The translations under genes and the position numbers were made by a program. A stretch of DNA of 64,000 nt, from the NCBI RefSeq assembly GCF_002288105.1, contig NZ_CP016774.1:1116001-1180000 (forward strand), written 5' to 3'. Numbering within the stretch: the first letter of the stretch is position 1; every line of letters starts with the position of its first letter. This DNA comes from Candidatus Planktophila versatilis. GTDB taxonomy: Bacteria > Actinomycetota > Actinomycetes > Nanopelagicales > Nanopelagicaceae. The notes beneath the pieces were generated by a model. The model made no database searches and was not told where the DNA came from. It saw only the letters and a list, made by a program, of their open reading frames with translations. Below are positions 45,334 to 55,602 of this stretch, in pieces.

Positions 45334-47835
45334 CTAAGCAGTAGGTGTCTGTGCTAAATCCTCTGGGCTATCTGGCATTAATACCTTTGGCGAACCCTTG
45401 AAAGTGAACTTCGCATCAGCATCAACGCCTTCAACATCGACCACAATGATCTCGCCAGCTTTAAGTTCACCGAAGAGAATTCGCTCAGAGAGTGAATCTT
45501 CGATCTCTCGTTGAATAACTCGACGAAGTGGACGTGCACCGAGAAGTGGGTCATAACCTCGAGCTGCAAGGAGGTCTTTGGCAGCCTGAGTGAGTTCGAT
45601 ACCCATATCTTTTGCCTTCAAGCGCTCATCAAGGTTGGCAATCATGAGATCAACAATCTGAATGATCTGCTCCCTAGTGAGCTGGTGGAAGACGATGACA
45701 TCATCGATGCGGTTAAGGAACTCTGGGCGGAAATGGTTCTTGAGTTCGTCTTGAACCTTGCCCTTCATGCGATCGTAATTTGTGAGGTCATCATCGGCAT
45801 TAGCAAAACCAAGTCCGAGTGATTTGGAGATATCACGTGTTCCAAGGTTGGTAGTCATGATGATGACTGTGTTTTTAAAGTCAACAGTGCGACCTTGCGC
45901 ATCAGTGAGGCGACCATCTTCAAGGACTTGTAGGAGAGAGTTGAAGATATCTGGATGTGCCTTTTCGATTTCATCAAAGAGCACAACTGAGAACGGACGA
46001 CGACGCACCTTCTCAGTGAGCTGACCGCCTTCGTCATAACCCACATATCCCGGAGGGGAGCCAAATAAACGTGATGCAGTGTGACGTTCTGAATATTCAG
46101 ACATATCAAGTTGAATCAACGCTGTTTCATCACCGAACAAAAATGATGCCAGGGTGCGAGAAAGTTCTGTCTTACCAACTCCAGAAGGTCCAGCGAAGAT
46201 AAATGATCCACCCGGGCGCTTTGGATCTTTAAGACCAGCACGTGTGCGGCGGATTGCTTGTGAAAGCGCCTTGATTGCTTGATCTTGACCGATCACACGG
46301 CGATGGAGTTCATCTTCCATGCGAAGCAAGCGAGCAGTCTCTTCTTCAGTTAACTTAAAGACTGGGATACCAGTCGATGCTGAAAGAACTTGAGCAATCA
46401 GCTCTTCATCAACTTCAGTGACCTTATCGAGGTCTGTGGCCTTCCAATTCTTTTCCGCTTCTTGCTTCTCTTGCAGAAGTGTCTTCTCGTTATCGCGGAA
46501 AGATGCGGCGCCTTCAAAGTCTTGCGCATCAATAGCTGACTCTTTGGCTTTGCGAGCCTCGGCAATCTTGTCATCAAATTCGCGAAGTTCAGCTGGAGCT
46601 GTCATGCGCTTGATGCGAAGACGTGATCCCGCCTCATCAATAAGGTCAATTGCTTTATCAGGAAGGAAGCGATCTGAAACATAACGATCTGCCATATTTG
46701 CAGCGGCAGCTAGTGCGCCATCAGTAATTGAGACACGGTGGTGTGTTTCATAGCGATCGCGAAGACCTTTAAGAATTTCGATGGTGTGCGCAACTGATGG
46801 CTCTTTCACCTGGATAGGTTGGAAGCGGCGTTCTAGCGCTGCATCTTTTTCGATGTGCTTACGATATTCATCAAGTGTGGTTGCACCGATTGTCTGGAGC
46901 TCACCACGTGCCAGCATCGGCTTTAAAATACTTGCGGCATCGATAGCACCTTCAGCCGCACCTGCGCCGACAAGAGTATGAATCTCATCGATAAAGATAA
47001 TGATGTCGCCACGTGTCTTGATCTCTTTCAGAACTTTCTTCAGGCGTTCTTCGAAATCACCACGGTAGCGAGAACCCGCAACGAGTGCACCAAGATCTAG
47101 TGAGTAGAGCTGCTTATCTTTCAAAGTTTCAGGAACATCGTTCTTGGCAATTGCCTGAGCAAGGCCTTCAACTACTGCAGTCTTTCCAACTCCAGGTTCA
47201 CCAATAAGAACAGGGTTATTTTTTGTGCGGCGAGAGAGAATCTGCATCACACGTTCAATTTCTAATTCGCGCCCGATAACAGGATCGAGTTTGCCTTCAC
47301 GCGCTGCTGCTGTGAGATTGCGACCAAATTGATCAAGTACAAGTGAAGTTGAAGGTGTTCCTTCAGCCGGACCACCTTGGGCAACAGTCTCTTTGCCTTG
47401 ATAGCCGGAGAGAAGTTGGATTACTTGTTGGCGGACTCGGTTGAGATCTGCGCCAAGCTTTACGAGAACTTGTGCGGCAACGCCTTCGCCTTCGCGAATG
47501 AGCCCGAGCAAAATATGTTCGGTACCAATGTAGTTGTGTCCGAGCTGGAGTGCTTCCCGAAGTGAGAGCTCAAGAACTTTCTTTGCACGAGGTGTAAATG
47601 GAATATGACCACTTGGTGCTTGTTGACCTTGACCAATAATTTCTTCTACCTGCGCGCGAACACCTTCGAGTGAGATGCCGAGTGATTCCAGACCTTTAGC
47701 AGCAACGCCTTCACCTTCATGGATCAGGCCAAGGAGGATATGTTCAGTGCCGATGTAATTGTGATTGAGCATGCGTGCTTCTTCTTGAGCTAGGACAACT
47801 ACTCGTCGAGCTCGATCGGTAAAGCGCTCAAACAT
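45334..47835 (-). CDS. clpC: ATP-dependent Clp protease ATPase subunit ClpC
   Basis: AAA+ unfoldase that feeds proteins to ClpP, 833 aa. Two Clp_N repeats fill the first about 145 residues; the first ATPase has Walker A GEPGVGKT at residues 212-219 and [10 protein letters not shown]; a UVR-type coiled linker ([20 protein letters not shown]) lies between; the second ATPase has GPSGVGKT. This marks ClpC rather than ClpB or ClpA. The ATG at 47835 has AAAGGAG 7 nt upstream. Its stop lies 10 bp from the convergent mutY stop. Confidence 0.97.
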   Translation of the reverse strand: MFERFTDRARRVVVLAQEEARMLNHNYIGTEHILLGLIHEGEGVAAKGLESLGISLEGVRAQVEEIIGQGQQAPSGHIPFTPRAKKVLELSLREALQLGHNYIGTEHILLGLIREGEGVAAQVLVKLGADLNRVRQQVIQLLSGYQGKETVAQGGPAEGTPSTSLVLDQFGRNLTAAAREGKLDPVIGRELEIERVMQILSRRTKNNPVLIGEPGVGKTAVVEGLAQAIAKNDVPETLKDKQLYSLDLGALVAGSRYRGDFEERLKKVLKEIKTRGDIIIFIDEIHTLVGAGAAEGAIDAASILKPMLARGELQTIGATTLDEYRKHIEKDAALERRFQPIQVKEPSVAHTIEILKGLRDRYETHHRVSITDGALAAAANMADRYVSDRFLPDKAIDLIDEAGSRLRIKRMTAPAELREFDDKIAEARKAKESAIDAQDFEGAASFRDNEKTLLQEKQEAEKNWKATDLDKVTEVDEELIAQVLSASTGIPVFKLTEEETARLLRMEDELHRRVIGQDQAIKALSQAIRRTRAGLKDPKRPGGSFIFAGPSGVGKTELSRTLASFLFGDETALIQLDMSEYSERHTASRLFGSPPGYVGYDEGGQLTEKVRRRPFSVVLFDEIEKAHPDIFNSLLQVLEDGRLTDAQGRTVDFKNTVIIMTTNLGTRDISKSLGLGFANADDDLTNYDRMKGKVQDELKNHFRPEFLNRIDDVIVFHQLTREQIIQIVDLMIANLDERLKAKDMGIELTQAAKDLLAARGYDPLLGARPLRRVIQREIEDSLSERILFGELKAGEIIVVDVEGVDADAKFTFKGSPKVLMPDSPEDLAQTPTA

Positions 47836-47982
47836 TGGCGGACTCCTTTATTTCTAACTTTCGATGTGCTGGCGGTAAGCCTATAACCCCGCCCGGGCAA
47901 GGCGCGAGGTAGAAAGCTACTTGCCTCATAGAACCCTAAATATGGGGTGAATATTCCCTCGGATTACTAGCGGTGGCCGGCT
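47836..47982 (-). promoter_or_regulatory. clpC upstream region
   Basis: The longest protein-gene spacer of the window (147 nt). It holds the clpC ribosome-binding site (47843-47849), a GC-rich stretch with the palindrome GCCCGGGC (47891-47898), and TATAGGCT just inside it on the minus strand as a possible -10. I could not find a convincing ClgR or HspR operator. Stress control of clpC is known in actinobacteria but is not shown here. Confidence 0.35.
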
Positions 47983-48477
47983 CTAGAGAGTGCGCAGCAT
48001 CCGGGTGTTGCCCAGGGTATTTGGCTTGACCGATTCGAGATCCAGGAATTCGGCAACGCCAGCATCGTAGGAACGAAGTAGCTGTTGGTAGACATCATGA
48101 TCAACTGGCGTTCCTTGAATCACTTCAAAACCATGTCGGCCAAAGAATTCAGTTTGAAATGTGAGACAGAAAATTCGCTGGACTCCGACGTTGCGAGCTC
48201 TATCAATGATTGCTTCCATAATTAGATGTCCGACACCTTTTTTATGCCAATTCTTGTCAACCGCAACTGTTCGCACTTCTGCTAAATCTTCCCAGAGCAC
48301 GTGCAGTGCCCCGCAACCAATAATGACACCATCGTCTTCAGCAACAATAAATTCTTGAACGCTTTCATAGAGCGTGACAGTTTCTTTTGCCAGCATTTGC
48401 CCAGGCGCCGCATATGAATCTACAAGTTCACGAATTGCCTTAACATCAGAAGTCTTTGCCGAACGAATAATTGTCAT
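47983..48477 (-). CDS. Short-form amino-acid N-acetyltransferase (ArgA-like GNAT)
   Basis: GNAT-fold acetyltransferase, 164 aa. The acetyl-CoA-binding stretch is VDKNWHKKGVGHLIMEAI (about residues 75-92), and the C-terminal TEFFGRHGFEVI is typical. The length and N-terminal RSAKTSDVKAIRELVDSYA match the stand-alone actinobacterial N-acetylglutamate synthase (Rv2747-like), the first step of arginine synthesis. The assignment is by pattern only. It lies 2 nt downstream of lysS. Confidence 0.75.
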   Translation of the reverse strand: MTIIRSAKTSDVKAIRELVDSYAAPGQMLAKETVTLYESVQEFIVAEDDGVIIGCGALHVLWEDLAEVRTVAVDKNWHKKGVGHLIMEAIIDRARNVGVQRIFCLTFQTEFFGRHGFEVIQGTPVDHDVYQQLLRSYDAGVAEFLDLESVKPNTLGNTRMLRTL

Positions 48478-48479
48478 GG

Positions 48480-49988
48480 CTAATCAACTTCCGGTTTTAC
48501 TAGCGGGAACAAAATAGTTTCACGAATGCCAAGACCTGTGAGCGCCATGAGTAAACGATCGACGCCCATTCCCATTCCACCCATGGGAGGCATGCCAAAC
48601 TCCATTGCGCGTAAGAAATCTTCATCTACTTGCATTGCTTCCAAATCACCTTTAGCTCCAAGCTGAGCCTGCTCCACTAAGCGATTACGTTGAATGACTG
48701 GGTCAATAAGTTCTGAGTACCCGGTTGCTAACTCAAATCCATCGACATAGAGATCCCATTTTTCAACCATGCCTGGCAACTCGCGGTGAGCACGCACCAA
48801 AGGTGAGGTATCTACTGGATAGCCCATCACAAAGGTTGGCTCAACTAACTTATCTTTTGCTACATGTTCAAAGATCTCTTCGGCGAGCTTGCCTGTTACC
48901 CACTTCGGGTCAATCTTCATGCCAAGTTTTGTCGCATATTTCTTTAGCTCATCGATAGAAGTCAATGCCGTTACCGTCTCGCCAACACCTTGCGAAATTG
49001 CGTCGTAGAGCGAAATCTCTTTCCATGTGCCGCCAAGGTCTGCTTGACGTCCATCGTGATGGGTAACAACGTGAGAACCCGACACAGCAACGGCTGCATT
49101 TTGAACCAGCGAACGAGTGAGATCAGCGATTGTGCGCCAATCACCGTATGCCATATATGACTCGACCATTGCAAACTCTGGTGAGTGAGAAGAGTCGGCG
49201 CCCTCATTGCGGAAATTTCGATTAATTTCAAAGACGCGTTCAATACCGCCCACAACGCAACGCTTTAAGAAGAGTTCAGGGGCAATACGCATATATAAAT
49301 CCATGTCATAAGCGTTGCTGAATGTTTTAAATGGACGCGCCGTTGCCCCACCATGCATGACTTGCAGCATGGGTGTCTCTACTTCGATAAAGCTCTGTGA
49401 GTGAAAAGTTTCGCGAAGTGAGCGCATGACATTGGGGCGCATGCGAGCAGCGCTGCGCGCTTCTGGGCGAACAATAAGATCGACATAGCGCATACGAACG
49501 CGCGTCTCTTCCGACATCGGCTTGTGATCATTTGGTAGTGGTCGTAGCGATTTTGATGCAAGTGTCCAAGAATTAGCAAGAATAGATAGCTCACCTCGTT
49601 TAGAGGTAATGATTTCACCGGTGACTGAAACAATGTCACCTAGATCAATATCTGATTTCCAGGCATCGAGTTGCACTTCGCCGACTTTATCCAGGGATAA
49701 CATCGCTTGCAGCTCTGTTCCATCACCTTCGCGCAGCGTTGCAAAGCAAAGTTTTCCAGTGTCACGCTTAAAAATTATTCGCCCGGTAAGGCTTTCAATA
49801 TCTCCGGTAGCGATATCGGTTTCAAGACCCACGTATTTTTCACGAATCTCTGACAATGATTTTGTGCGAGCAACTGCCACCGGATATGGCTCAATTCCAC
49901 GCTCAAGCAGGCTGGCGCGCTTCTCGCGACGAATCCGAAGTTGCTCCGGTAGATCGTCCTCTTGTGCGGGTGAGTTATCGGTGGTCAT
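48480..49988 (-). CDS. lysS: Lysyl-tRNA synthetase (class II)
   Basis: Charges tRNA-Lys. It is 502 aa from the chosen start. It has an OB-fold anticodon domain (SLTGRIIFKRDTGKLCFATL), then class II motif 1 (SFIEVETPMLQ), motif 2 (RNFRNEGADSSHSPEF) and motif 3 (GMGMGVDRLLMALTG). I use the ATG at 49988; an upstream in-frame start lies inside coaX. A TAGACT hexamer is 10 nt upstream with no Shine-Dalgarno, so it may be nearly leaderless. Confidence 0.95.
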   Translation of the reverse strand: MTTDNSPAQEDDLPEQLRIRREKRASLLERGIEPYPVAVARTKSLSEIREKYVGLETDIATGDIESLTGRIIFKRDTGKLCFATLREGDGTELQAMLSLDKVGEVQLDAWKSDIDLGDIVSVTGEIITSKRGELSILANSWTLASKSLRPLPNDHKPMSEETRVRMRYVDLIVRPEARSAARMRPNVMRSLRETFHSQSFIEVETPMLQVMHGGATARPFKTFSNAYDMDLYMRIAPELFLKRCVVGGIERVFEINRNFRNEGADSSHSPEFAMVESYMAYGDWRTIADLTRSLVQNAAVAVSGSHVVTHHDGRQADLGGTWKEISLYDAISQGVGETVTALTSIDELKKYATKLGMKIDPKWVTGKLAEEIFEHVAKDKLVEPTFVMGYPVDTSPLVRAHRELPGMVEKWDLYVDGFELATGYSELIDPVIQRNRLVEQAQLGAKGDLEAMQVDEDFLRAMEFGMPPMGGMGMGVDRLLMALTGLGIRETILFPLVKPEVD

Positions 49989-50022
49989 GGTGGCGCACAG
50001 TCTATCGTTTTTGGCAGTAGAA

Positions 50023-50790
50023 CTAGTGAGAGTTCTTCTCGTGGATAAGGCGAAGTCCAATCAAAGTCAGGTCTGGCTCATGCTCATCAATGGTTTCTGA
50101 AACTCCAATAATGAGCGGGGCTAATCCACCCGTTGCAATAACTATCGGTGCTTTCTCATAACTTTGCGCAAGTTCATCAGTAATGCGTTCGACAAGGCCA
50201 TCAACCTGTCCCGCAAATCCATAGATCGTTCCTGATTGCAAAGCTTCTACGGTGTTCTTGCCAATAACATTCTTTGGTCTGATTAATTCAACTTTTCGTA
50301 ATTGCGCAGCTCGTGCAGCTAGTGCATCGACAGAGATTTCAATACCGGGTGCAAGTGCGCCACCTAAAAACTCACCTTTCGGAGAAACAACATCAAGATT
50401 TGTGGAGGTTCCAAAATCAACAACAATTGCAGGTCCACCATAGAGAGTGTGGGCAGCTAGCGTATTAACTATTCGGTCTGCACCTATCTCTTTGGGATTA
50501 TCCACCAACAACTGCACGCCAGTCTTAGTTCCTGGTTCCACGATTGTCACGGGGGTATCACTGAAATATGTATCAATCATGGTCCGCAATTCGCGAAGGG
50601 TAGCCGGGACAGAGGAACAGATGGAAAGTGCAGCGACTTCATAACCGGTAACAAGTGCACTGTATTGCAACCATAGTTCATCAGCTGTTGTGCGGGGATC
50701 AGTCTTTACCCGCCAGGACCTAATGAGAGTTTCTTTCTCAAATATTCCTAGAACTGTATTTGTATTTCCGACATCGATTGTTAACAACAT
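50023..50790 (-). CDS. coaX: Type III pantothenate kinase
   Basis: Phosphorylates pantothenate, the first committed step of CoA synthesis. It is 255 aa. The N-terminal phosphate loop LLTIDVGNTNTVLGIF, the VVDFGTSTNLDVVSP segment and the catalytic-region LAPGIEISVDALAARAAQL identify CoaX. It sits 2 nt after nadC. It pairs functionally with panC in the same operon. Confidence 0.95.
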   Translation of the reverse strand: MLLTIDVGNTNTVLGIFEKETLIRSWRVKTDPRTTADELWLQYSALVTGYEVAALSICSSVPATLRELRTMIDTYFSDTPVTIVEPGTKTGVQLLVDNPKEIGADRIVNTLAAHTLYGGPAIVVDFGTSTNLDVVSPKGEFLGGALAPGIEISVDALAARAAQLRKVELIRPKNVIGKNTVEALQSGTIYGFAGQVDGLVERITDELAQSYEKAPIVIATGGLAPLIIGVSETIDEHEPDLTLIGLRLIHEKNSH

Positions 50791-50792
50791 AA

Positions 50793-51617
50793 TTACTCCG
50801 CTCTCAGATCTAGGCCAATATCTAAAACAGGTGCGCTATGAGTTAGTGCACCAATTGCTAAGTAGTCAACGCCAGTTTCGGCATATGCACGTGCATTCGT
50901 CAGTGAGATTCCACCAGATGCTTCGAGTTTAAATGCACCCGCTACTAGTGCAACCGCCTTTGCGCAAAGCTCTGGACTCATGTTATCGAGCAGCACGCAA
51001 TCAGGTTTCAGTGAAATTACTTCTGCTAATTGATCCAGCGTATCGACTTCAATTTCGATCTCAGCTGTCGGGTTCTTCTCGCGCACCCGATTAAAAGCTG
51101 CTGTGACTCCGCCAGCTGCGGCAATGTGATTATCTTTAATGAGCGCGCCCGCACTTAAATTCATCCGATGATTGGTTCCGCCGCCCATACGAACTGCGTA
51201 CTTTTCCAAGACTCGCATTCCAGGCGTTGTCTTTCGTGTATCTCTGATTGCACAAGTAGTTCCTGCAATTGTTTCTACCCAAGTGCGGGTCAGTGTGGCA
51301 ATGCCGCCCAGATGTCCGAGAAAATTAAGCGCGGTACGTTCTGCCAGCAAGATTGCTCGAGTATCTCCGCGAACGCTCATGAGAACAGTTCCCTTAGCGA
51401 CCTTTGCGCCATCGGCAACCAATACCGCGATTTCGCTCAGGCCCACTTCTTCCAGAACTGCGCGCGCCATATCAATGCCAGCAATAACACCCGCACTACG
51501 GGAGACAAAATCTGCAACGACTCGTTCATTTCCAGAAACTGTGGCAACTGAAGTGATGTCTTGCCCGCCATCTAGATCTTCAGCAAGTGCACGTTTAATG
51601 AGTTCGCGATCAATCAT
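50793..51617 (-). CDS. nadC: Quinolinate phosphoribosyltransferase
   Basis: Converts quinolinate and PRPP to nicotinate mononucleotide in de novo NAD synthesis. It is 274 aa. The conserved RDTRKTTPGMRVLEKYAVRMGG (about residues 125-146), HRMNLSAGALIKDNHI and the late LEASGGIS phosphate-binding segment are all present. Start overlaps the nadB stop by 4 bp. Confidence 0.95.
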   Translation of the reverse strand: MIDRELIKRALAEDLDGGQDITSVATVSGNERVVADFVSRSAGVIAGIDMARAVLEEVGLSEIAVLVADGAKVAKGTVLMSVRGDTRAILLAERTALNFLGHLGGIATLTRTWVETIAGTTCAIRDTRKTTPGMRVLEKYAVRMGGGTNHRMNLSAGALIKDNHIAAAGGVTAAFNRVREKNPTAEIEIEVDTLDQLAEVISLKPDCVLLDNMSPELCAKAVALVAGAFKLEASGGISLTNARAYAETGVDYLAIGALTHSAPVLDIGLDLRAE

Positions 51618-53227
51618 TGATTGCCTACCTCCTGATAACCCGTTGTCCAGTATCCAGTTTGATCAAGTTGTTGCACAATACGCTTTCGCCATTGATCACT
51701 TGTTTCTGGGAAATCTTCCCGCCAGTGTGAGCCACGTGTCTCTTGGCGAATGAGTGCTGCTTTAAGAATAGCTTGCGCTAATTGAAAGAGGTTGGTTGTC
51801 TCCCACGCCTCTACACATGGCTGCGCGCTAGTTCTATCTTCAATACGTGTGAGATCTGAACTTGTGCGCACTAATGAATCCGAGGAGCGCAATACGCCAG
51901 CACCTCGGCTCATACTCACCTGAATATCGTGACGTACTGATGGGTCAAGAAGTATGGCTCGTGAGACATTTTCTACCGGCTCAGTAAATTCAGGAAGGTT
52001 CGCTGCAATATCTGATGCGATACGCGCACTGAAAACAAGGCCCTCGAGTAAGGAATTGGAAGCCAATCGATTGGCTCCATGCACTCCAGAACATGCTGTT
52101 TCACCGCACGCATAGAGACCATTGACACTCGTCCTGCCATTGAGATCCACGCGCACGCCACCGGATGCATAGTGAGAAGCCGGTGCCACCGGAATTAACT
52201 CTGTGAGTGGATTTATTCCATGTGCAATACAGGATGTATAAATGGTTGGAAATCTCTTCTCAAATCCTTCCAGGTGGCGCACATCAAGCCACACATGCTG
52301 TGCATGATTCTTATTCATTACTCGCATAATTGAAATTGCCACAACATCGCGTGGCGCTAGCTCAGCAAGTGGATGAATCTCTTTCATAAATCTATTCCCT
52401 TGGTCATCAAGGAGATAGGCACCTTCACCTCGTACTGCTTCGCTAATCAAAGGTTGCTGGCCTTCGGAGTTATTTCCTAGCCATAAAACGGTGGGGTGGA
52501 ATTGAATAAATTCCACATCAGCAACTTTGGCACCGGCGCGAAGTGCTAGGGCAACGCCATCTCCAGTTGAAACAGAAGGGTTGGTAGTTTGAGCAAAGAC
52601 TTGTCCTAATCCACCGGTTGCCAAGACAACAGCCTTAGCAATTGCGCGACCAACTCCATCGCGACTACCAGCACCAATCACGTGCAAAGTCACGCCGCAG
52701 ATATCTCCAATATCGTTTTTAAGCGCGTCTAAAACAAGTGCGTTCTCAACAACTTCGATTTCAGGATCGTTGTGAACAGCTGCAAGCAGGGCGCGTGAAA
52801 CTTCAGCTCCCGTTGCATCACCCCCTGCATGGATAATTCGATTACGTAAATGTCCGCCTTCGCGAGTAAGTGCGATCTCACCACTTGCCTCTTTATCAAA
52901 AATAGCGCCACGTTCAATAAGTTTTCGTACCGCCTCCGGTCCTTCTGTGACTAATACTCGAACAGCATCGACATCACATAGCCCAGCACCAGCAACTAAA
53001 GTGTCTTTTTCGTGCGCTTCAGGTGAATCACCATCACCAAGGGCAGCAGCAATTCCACCTTGTGCCCACTTTGTCGAACCTTCATCAACGCTTGCTTTCG
53101 TAACAAGTAGAACGGATAAACCAAATGTTCGACATTGCAACGCCGTAGTTAGGCCAGCGATACCAGAGCCAACGACTATGACATCGGCTTGCGCAGTCCA
53201 GCCAGGTGCGGGGGCTAGTAATCTCAT
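51614..53227 (-). CDS. nadB: L-aspartate oxidase
   Basis: FAD enzyme oxidising aspartate to iminoaspartate, the first step of NAD synthesis. It is 537 aa. The FAD motif is VVGSGIAGLTTALQ near residue 20; further marks are KWAQGGIAAALGDGDSPEAH, EFIQFHPTVLW and ASGGVRVDLNGRTSVNGLYA. It resembles succinate dehydrogenase flavoproteins but the context with nadC settles the name. nadA is not adjacent. Overlaps panC by 4 bp. Confidence 0.94.
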   Translation of the reverse strand: MRLLAPAPGWTAQADVIVVGSGIAGLTTALQCRTFGLSVLLVTKASVDEGSTKWAQGGIAAALGDGDSPEAHEKDTLVAGAGLCDVDAVRVLVTEGPEAVRKLIERGAIFDKEASGEIALTREGGHLRNRIIHAGGDATGAEVSRALLAAVHNDPEIEVVENALVLDALKNDIGDICGVTLHVIGAGSRDGVGRAIAKAVVLATGGLGQVFAQTTNPSVSTGDGVALALRAGAKVADVEFIQFHPTVLWLGNNSEGQQPLISEAVRGEGAYLLDDQGNRFMKEIHPLAELAPRDVVAISIMRVMNKNHAQHVWLDVRHLEGFEKRFPTIYTSCIAHGINPLTELIPVAPASHYASGGVRVDLNGRTSVNGLYACGETACSGVHGANRLASNSLLEGLVFSARIASDIAANLPEFTEPVENVSRAILLDPSVRHDIQVSMSRGAGVLRSSDSLVRTSSDLTRIEDRTSAQPCVEAWETTNLFQLAQAILKAALIRQETRGSHWREDFPETSDQWRKRIVQQLDQTGYWTTGYQEVGNQ

Positions 53228-53994
53228 GAGCGCTGCACCATCTGCCTATTGTCAATCAAACGGACCCCATTTATCCACCCGGCAACAATTGCACGAGTGT
53301 GTGCTGTATCTCCACCTGCTGGGAGAAAGCTTTCTTCATCGATGAAATCGGCGTAATCAACGGTAAGAAGTGGCTGTGATGCCAGAGCTTTACGTAATTC
53401 ACTCTCAGTCTCAGATGCAAATAGGGCTTGTGAGATCACTGCCGCTGCTGCTCTGCCTTCGGGGGTTAATCGGATATTTCGGGATGACATCGCCAAGCCA
53501 TCAGCTTCACGAATAATGGGTGCTCTAATGATTTTTACATCACCCGCAATCTCCTCAACAAGCTTTAGTTGTTGAAAATCTTTCTCGCCAAATATTGCAG
53601 TACCTGGTTTGAGTAAATCAAAAAATCTACGAACTACGGTGACCACACCATCGAAGTGCCCTGGTCTTGATTTACCTTCGTATAGCTGTGAAATTTGACC
53701 AGCGGTAAGAACAGGGTGATCTTTCGGATAAATATCTGCGTGCGGCGGTAACCACACATGTGTCACACCGTGCATTGCGGCTAATTCAATGTCGGCATCC
53801 GGAGTTCTTGGGTACTTTGCTAAATCTTCTGCACTCTCAAATTGAAGTGGATTCACAAAAATACTGACCACCACGTTCTCGCTGTGCTCTTTAGCAATAG
53901 ACATCAGTGAAGCATGTCCTGCATGAAGTGCGCCCATCGTGGGAACAAATGCGCAGCCTGAAGGAAGTTGGCCAACATCTGTTACTACTTTCAT
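53224..53994 (-). CDS. panC: Pantothenate synthetase
   Basis: Joins pantoate and beta-alanine using ATP, 256 aa. The HIGH-like motif is PTMGALHAGHASL (about residues 18-30), with VVSIFVNPLQF, GEKDFQQL and the KMSKS-equivalent GLAMSSRN. AAAGGA lies about 8 nt before the ATG. panD, usually beside panC in mycobacteria, is not here; nadB follows directly instead. Confidence 0.95.
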   Translation of the reverse strand: MKVVTDVGQLPSGCAFVPTMGALHAGHASLMSIAKEHSENVVVSIFVNPLQFESAEDLAKYPRTPDADIELAAMHGVTHVWLPPHADIYPKDHPVLTAGQISQLYEGKSRPGHFDGVVTVVRRFFDLLKPGTAIFGEKDFQQLKLVEEIAGDVKIIRAPIIREADGLAMSSRNIRLTPEGRAAAAVISQALFASETESELRKALASQPLLTVDYADFIDEESFLPAGGDTAHTRAIVAGWINGVRLIDNRQMVQRS

Positions 53995-54044
53995 GGCTCC
54001 AGTCCTTTCAGGTACCGGGCAGGCAGTGACTTAAGTCTAAAGCG

Positions 54045-54491
54045 TTATGGCAATTGCTCCAAAAGGTGAGAGATCTTCCCGTGGGTGAGCAAAATTGCAT
54101 CGGGTTCAATCTCACTCCAAGGTTGTAATACAAAGCGTCTTTCATGTGCCCGTGGATGTGGAAGTTCTAACTCTTCGGCGCTGCTGAGCAGACTGCCATA
54201 TTGAATGAGATCTAGGTCAATAGTTCTGGGGCCCCATCGCTCCTGGCGCTCTCGACCAAGAGTTTTTTCAATGCCATGTAAGAGTGAGAGTAGATCTGTC
54301 GCAGGTAATTCACTTTCTAGAATACAGACTGCATTGATGTAGTCGGGTTGCTCTGGACCCCCCACAGGTTTAGTGGTGTGCAAGGAAGAGACGGCAATAA
54401 CTTCGGTTGCAGCTCGCAACATAGTCAGCGCTAACTCAATCTGTTCGTGGGGATTACCAATATTGGCACCGAGTGCAACGACTGCTTTCAT
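54045..54491 (-). CDS. folK: HPPK (6-hydroxymethyl-dihydropterin pyrophosphokinase)
   Basis: Activates 6-hydroxymethyl-7,8-dihydropterin with ATP for folate synthesis. It is 148 aa. VALGANIGNPHEQIELAL at the N-terminus and RERWGPRTIDLDLIQYG, followed by LPHPRAHERRFVLQPW, are the HPPK hallmarks. Starts 4 bp inside folB. It ends the folE-folP-folB-folK run; panC begins 50 nt further on, after a possible TAGACT -10. Confidence 0.95.
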   Translation of the reverse strand: MKAVVALGANIGNPHEQIELALTMLRAATEVIAVSSLHTTKPVGGPEQPDYINAVCILESELPATDLLSLLHGIEKTLGRERQERWGPRTIDLDLIQYGSLLSSAEELELPHPRAHERRFVLQPWSEIEPDAILLTHGKISHLLEQLP

Positions 54492-54844
54492 CGCGAGATC
54501 GTTACTGCGATATCTGCAACCTCTGCCGAAACAGGCGCTTTAGGCTTATGCACGGTTACGCTCACGCGTTCAATCTGCTGATGAGATGCCTTAATTCGAT
54601 CTGCAATTCTTCCAGCGAGTTTTTCAATCAATTGCACTCGAGCGCCAGTAATTTCTTCCACTACAAGATCAGCGAGAGCACCGTAATCGATGGTGTCTTT
54701 TAAATCATCGGATGTGCTCGCCTTTGATAAATCTAACGCAATCTCGAGATCAACATAGAAATCTTGTCCATTTTTTGCTTCATGGTCAAAGACTCCGTGA
54801 TAGCCAAATCCGTGAATGCCCTTAATCGAAATTACATCACTCAT
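54488..54844 (-). CDS. folB: Dihydroneopterin aldolase
   Basis: Cleaves dihydroneopterin to 6-hydroxymethyl-dihydropterin and glycolaldehyde. It is 118 aa, the usual subunit size of an octameric fold. Marks are IKGIHGFGYHGVFDHEAKNGQ (pterin site with the catalytic Glu) and the later EKLAGRIADRI segment with its Lys replaced region typical of the family. Overlaps folP and folK by 4 bp each. Confidence 0.93.
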   Translation of the reverse strand: MSDVISIKGIHGFGYHGVFDHEAKNGQDFYVDLEIALDLSKASTSDDLKDTIDYGALADLVVEEITGARVQLIEKLAGRIADRIKASHQQIERVSVTVHKPKAPVSAEVADIAVTISR

Positions 54845-55596
54845 GCGCTGATCGCATCCTTATTCACCTTCACACCGTGAACTCTAACTGCCCAAATGCC
54901 TTTACCCACAAGTGATTGAGTAACGGCAACGGTTGCTGCTTCGCGTGAGTCTGGAGTGTCACCGCCAAGGAACCTCTTACGAGAATGCCCAATAAGGACT
55001 GGATATCCCAGGGCAATGAATTCATCGATGCGATTTAATATCTCCCAGTTATGTTCGGCATCTTTTGCAAAACCAATACCTGGATCGAGAATAATGTTCT
55101 CACGCTTAATGCCAGCAGCGAGTGCCTTATCTAGTTGCAGCGTTACTTCCTCGATTACCTCACTGACCACATCACCATAGATAGCCTTTGAATTCATATC
55201 TGCTGAATGACCTCGCCAATGCATAATCGTGTACTTGCAACCCAATTCGGCAACAGTTGCAAACATATCTGGATCTGCTGCCCCGCCACTGACATCATTA
55301 ACAATGCTCGCACCTGCCTGCACAGCCAATCGCGCAGTCTCTGCTCGCATAGTGTCAACGCTCAATGTGACGCCCTGGCCAGCAAGTCCTTGAATCACAG
55401 GAATAACACGCGCTTGTTCTTCTTCTGCCGATACTCGCTTCGCACCTGGCCGTGTTGATTCTCCGCCGATATCGATGATGTCGACACCTTCTTCAATCAT
55501 CTCTAAGCCACGGGTGATTGCAATGTGTGTCTCAAAATTTACTCCACCATCGGCAAAGGAATCCGGTGTGACATTGAGAATTCCCATCACAAGCAT
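54841..55596 (-). CDS. folP: Dihydropteroate synthase
   Basis: Condenses activated pterin with p-aminobenzoate; the target of sulfonamides. It is 251 aa. The TIM-barrel marks are MGILNVTPDSFADGG, DIGGESTRPGAKRVSAEEE, VNDVSGG and GYPVLIGHSRKRF. It lies 6 nt downstream of folE. Confidence 0.96.
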   Translation of the reverse strand: MLVMGILNVTPDSFADGGVNFETHIAITRGLEMIEEGVDIIDIGGESTRPGAKRVSAEEEQARVIPVIQGLAGQGVTLSVDTMRAETARLAVQAGASIVNDVSGGAADPDMFATVAELGCKYTIMHWRGHSADMNSKAIYGDVVSEVIEEVTLQLDKALAAGIKRENIILDPGIGFAKDAEHNWEILNRIDEFIALGYPVLIGHSRKRFLGGDTPDSREAATVAVTQSLVGKGIWAVRVHGVKVNKDAISA

Positions 55597-55602
55597 TGAG
55601 AT

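Noticed and set aside
47885-47905. Possible intrinsic terminator around GCCCGGGC upstream of clpC
   Set aside because: The palindrome has no loop and no T run follows it on either strand.
47836-47982. ClgR or HspR operator upstream of clpC
   Set aside because: I looked for the known inverted-repeat patterns and saw no acceptable match.
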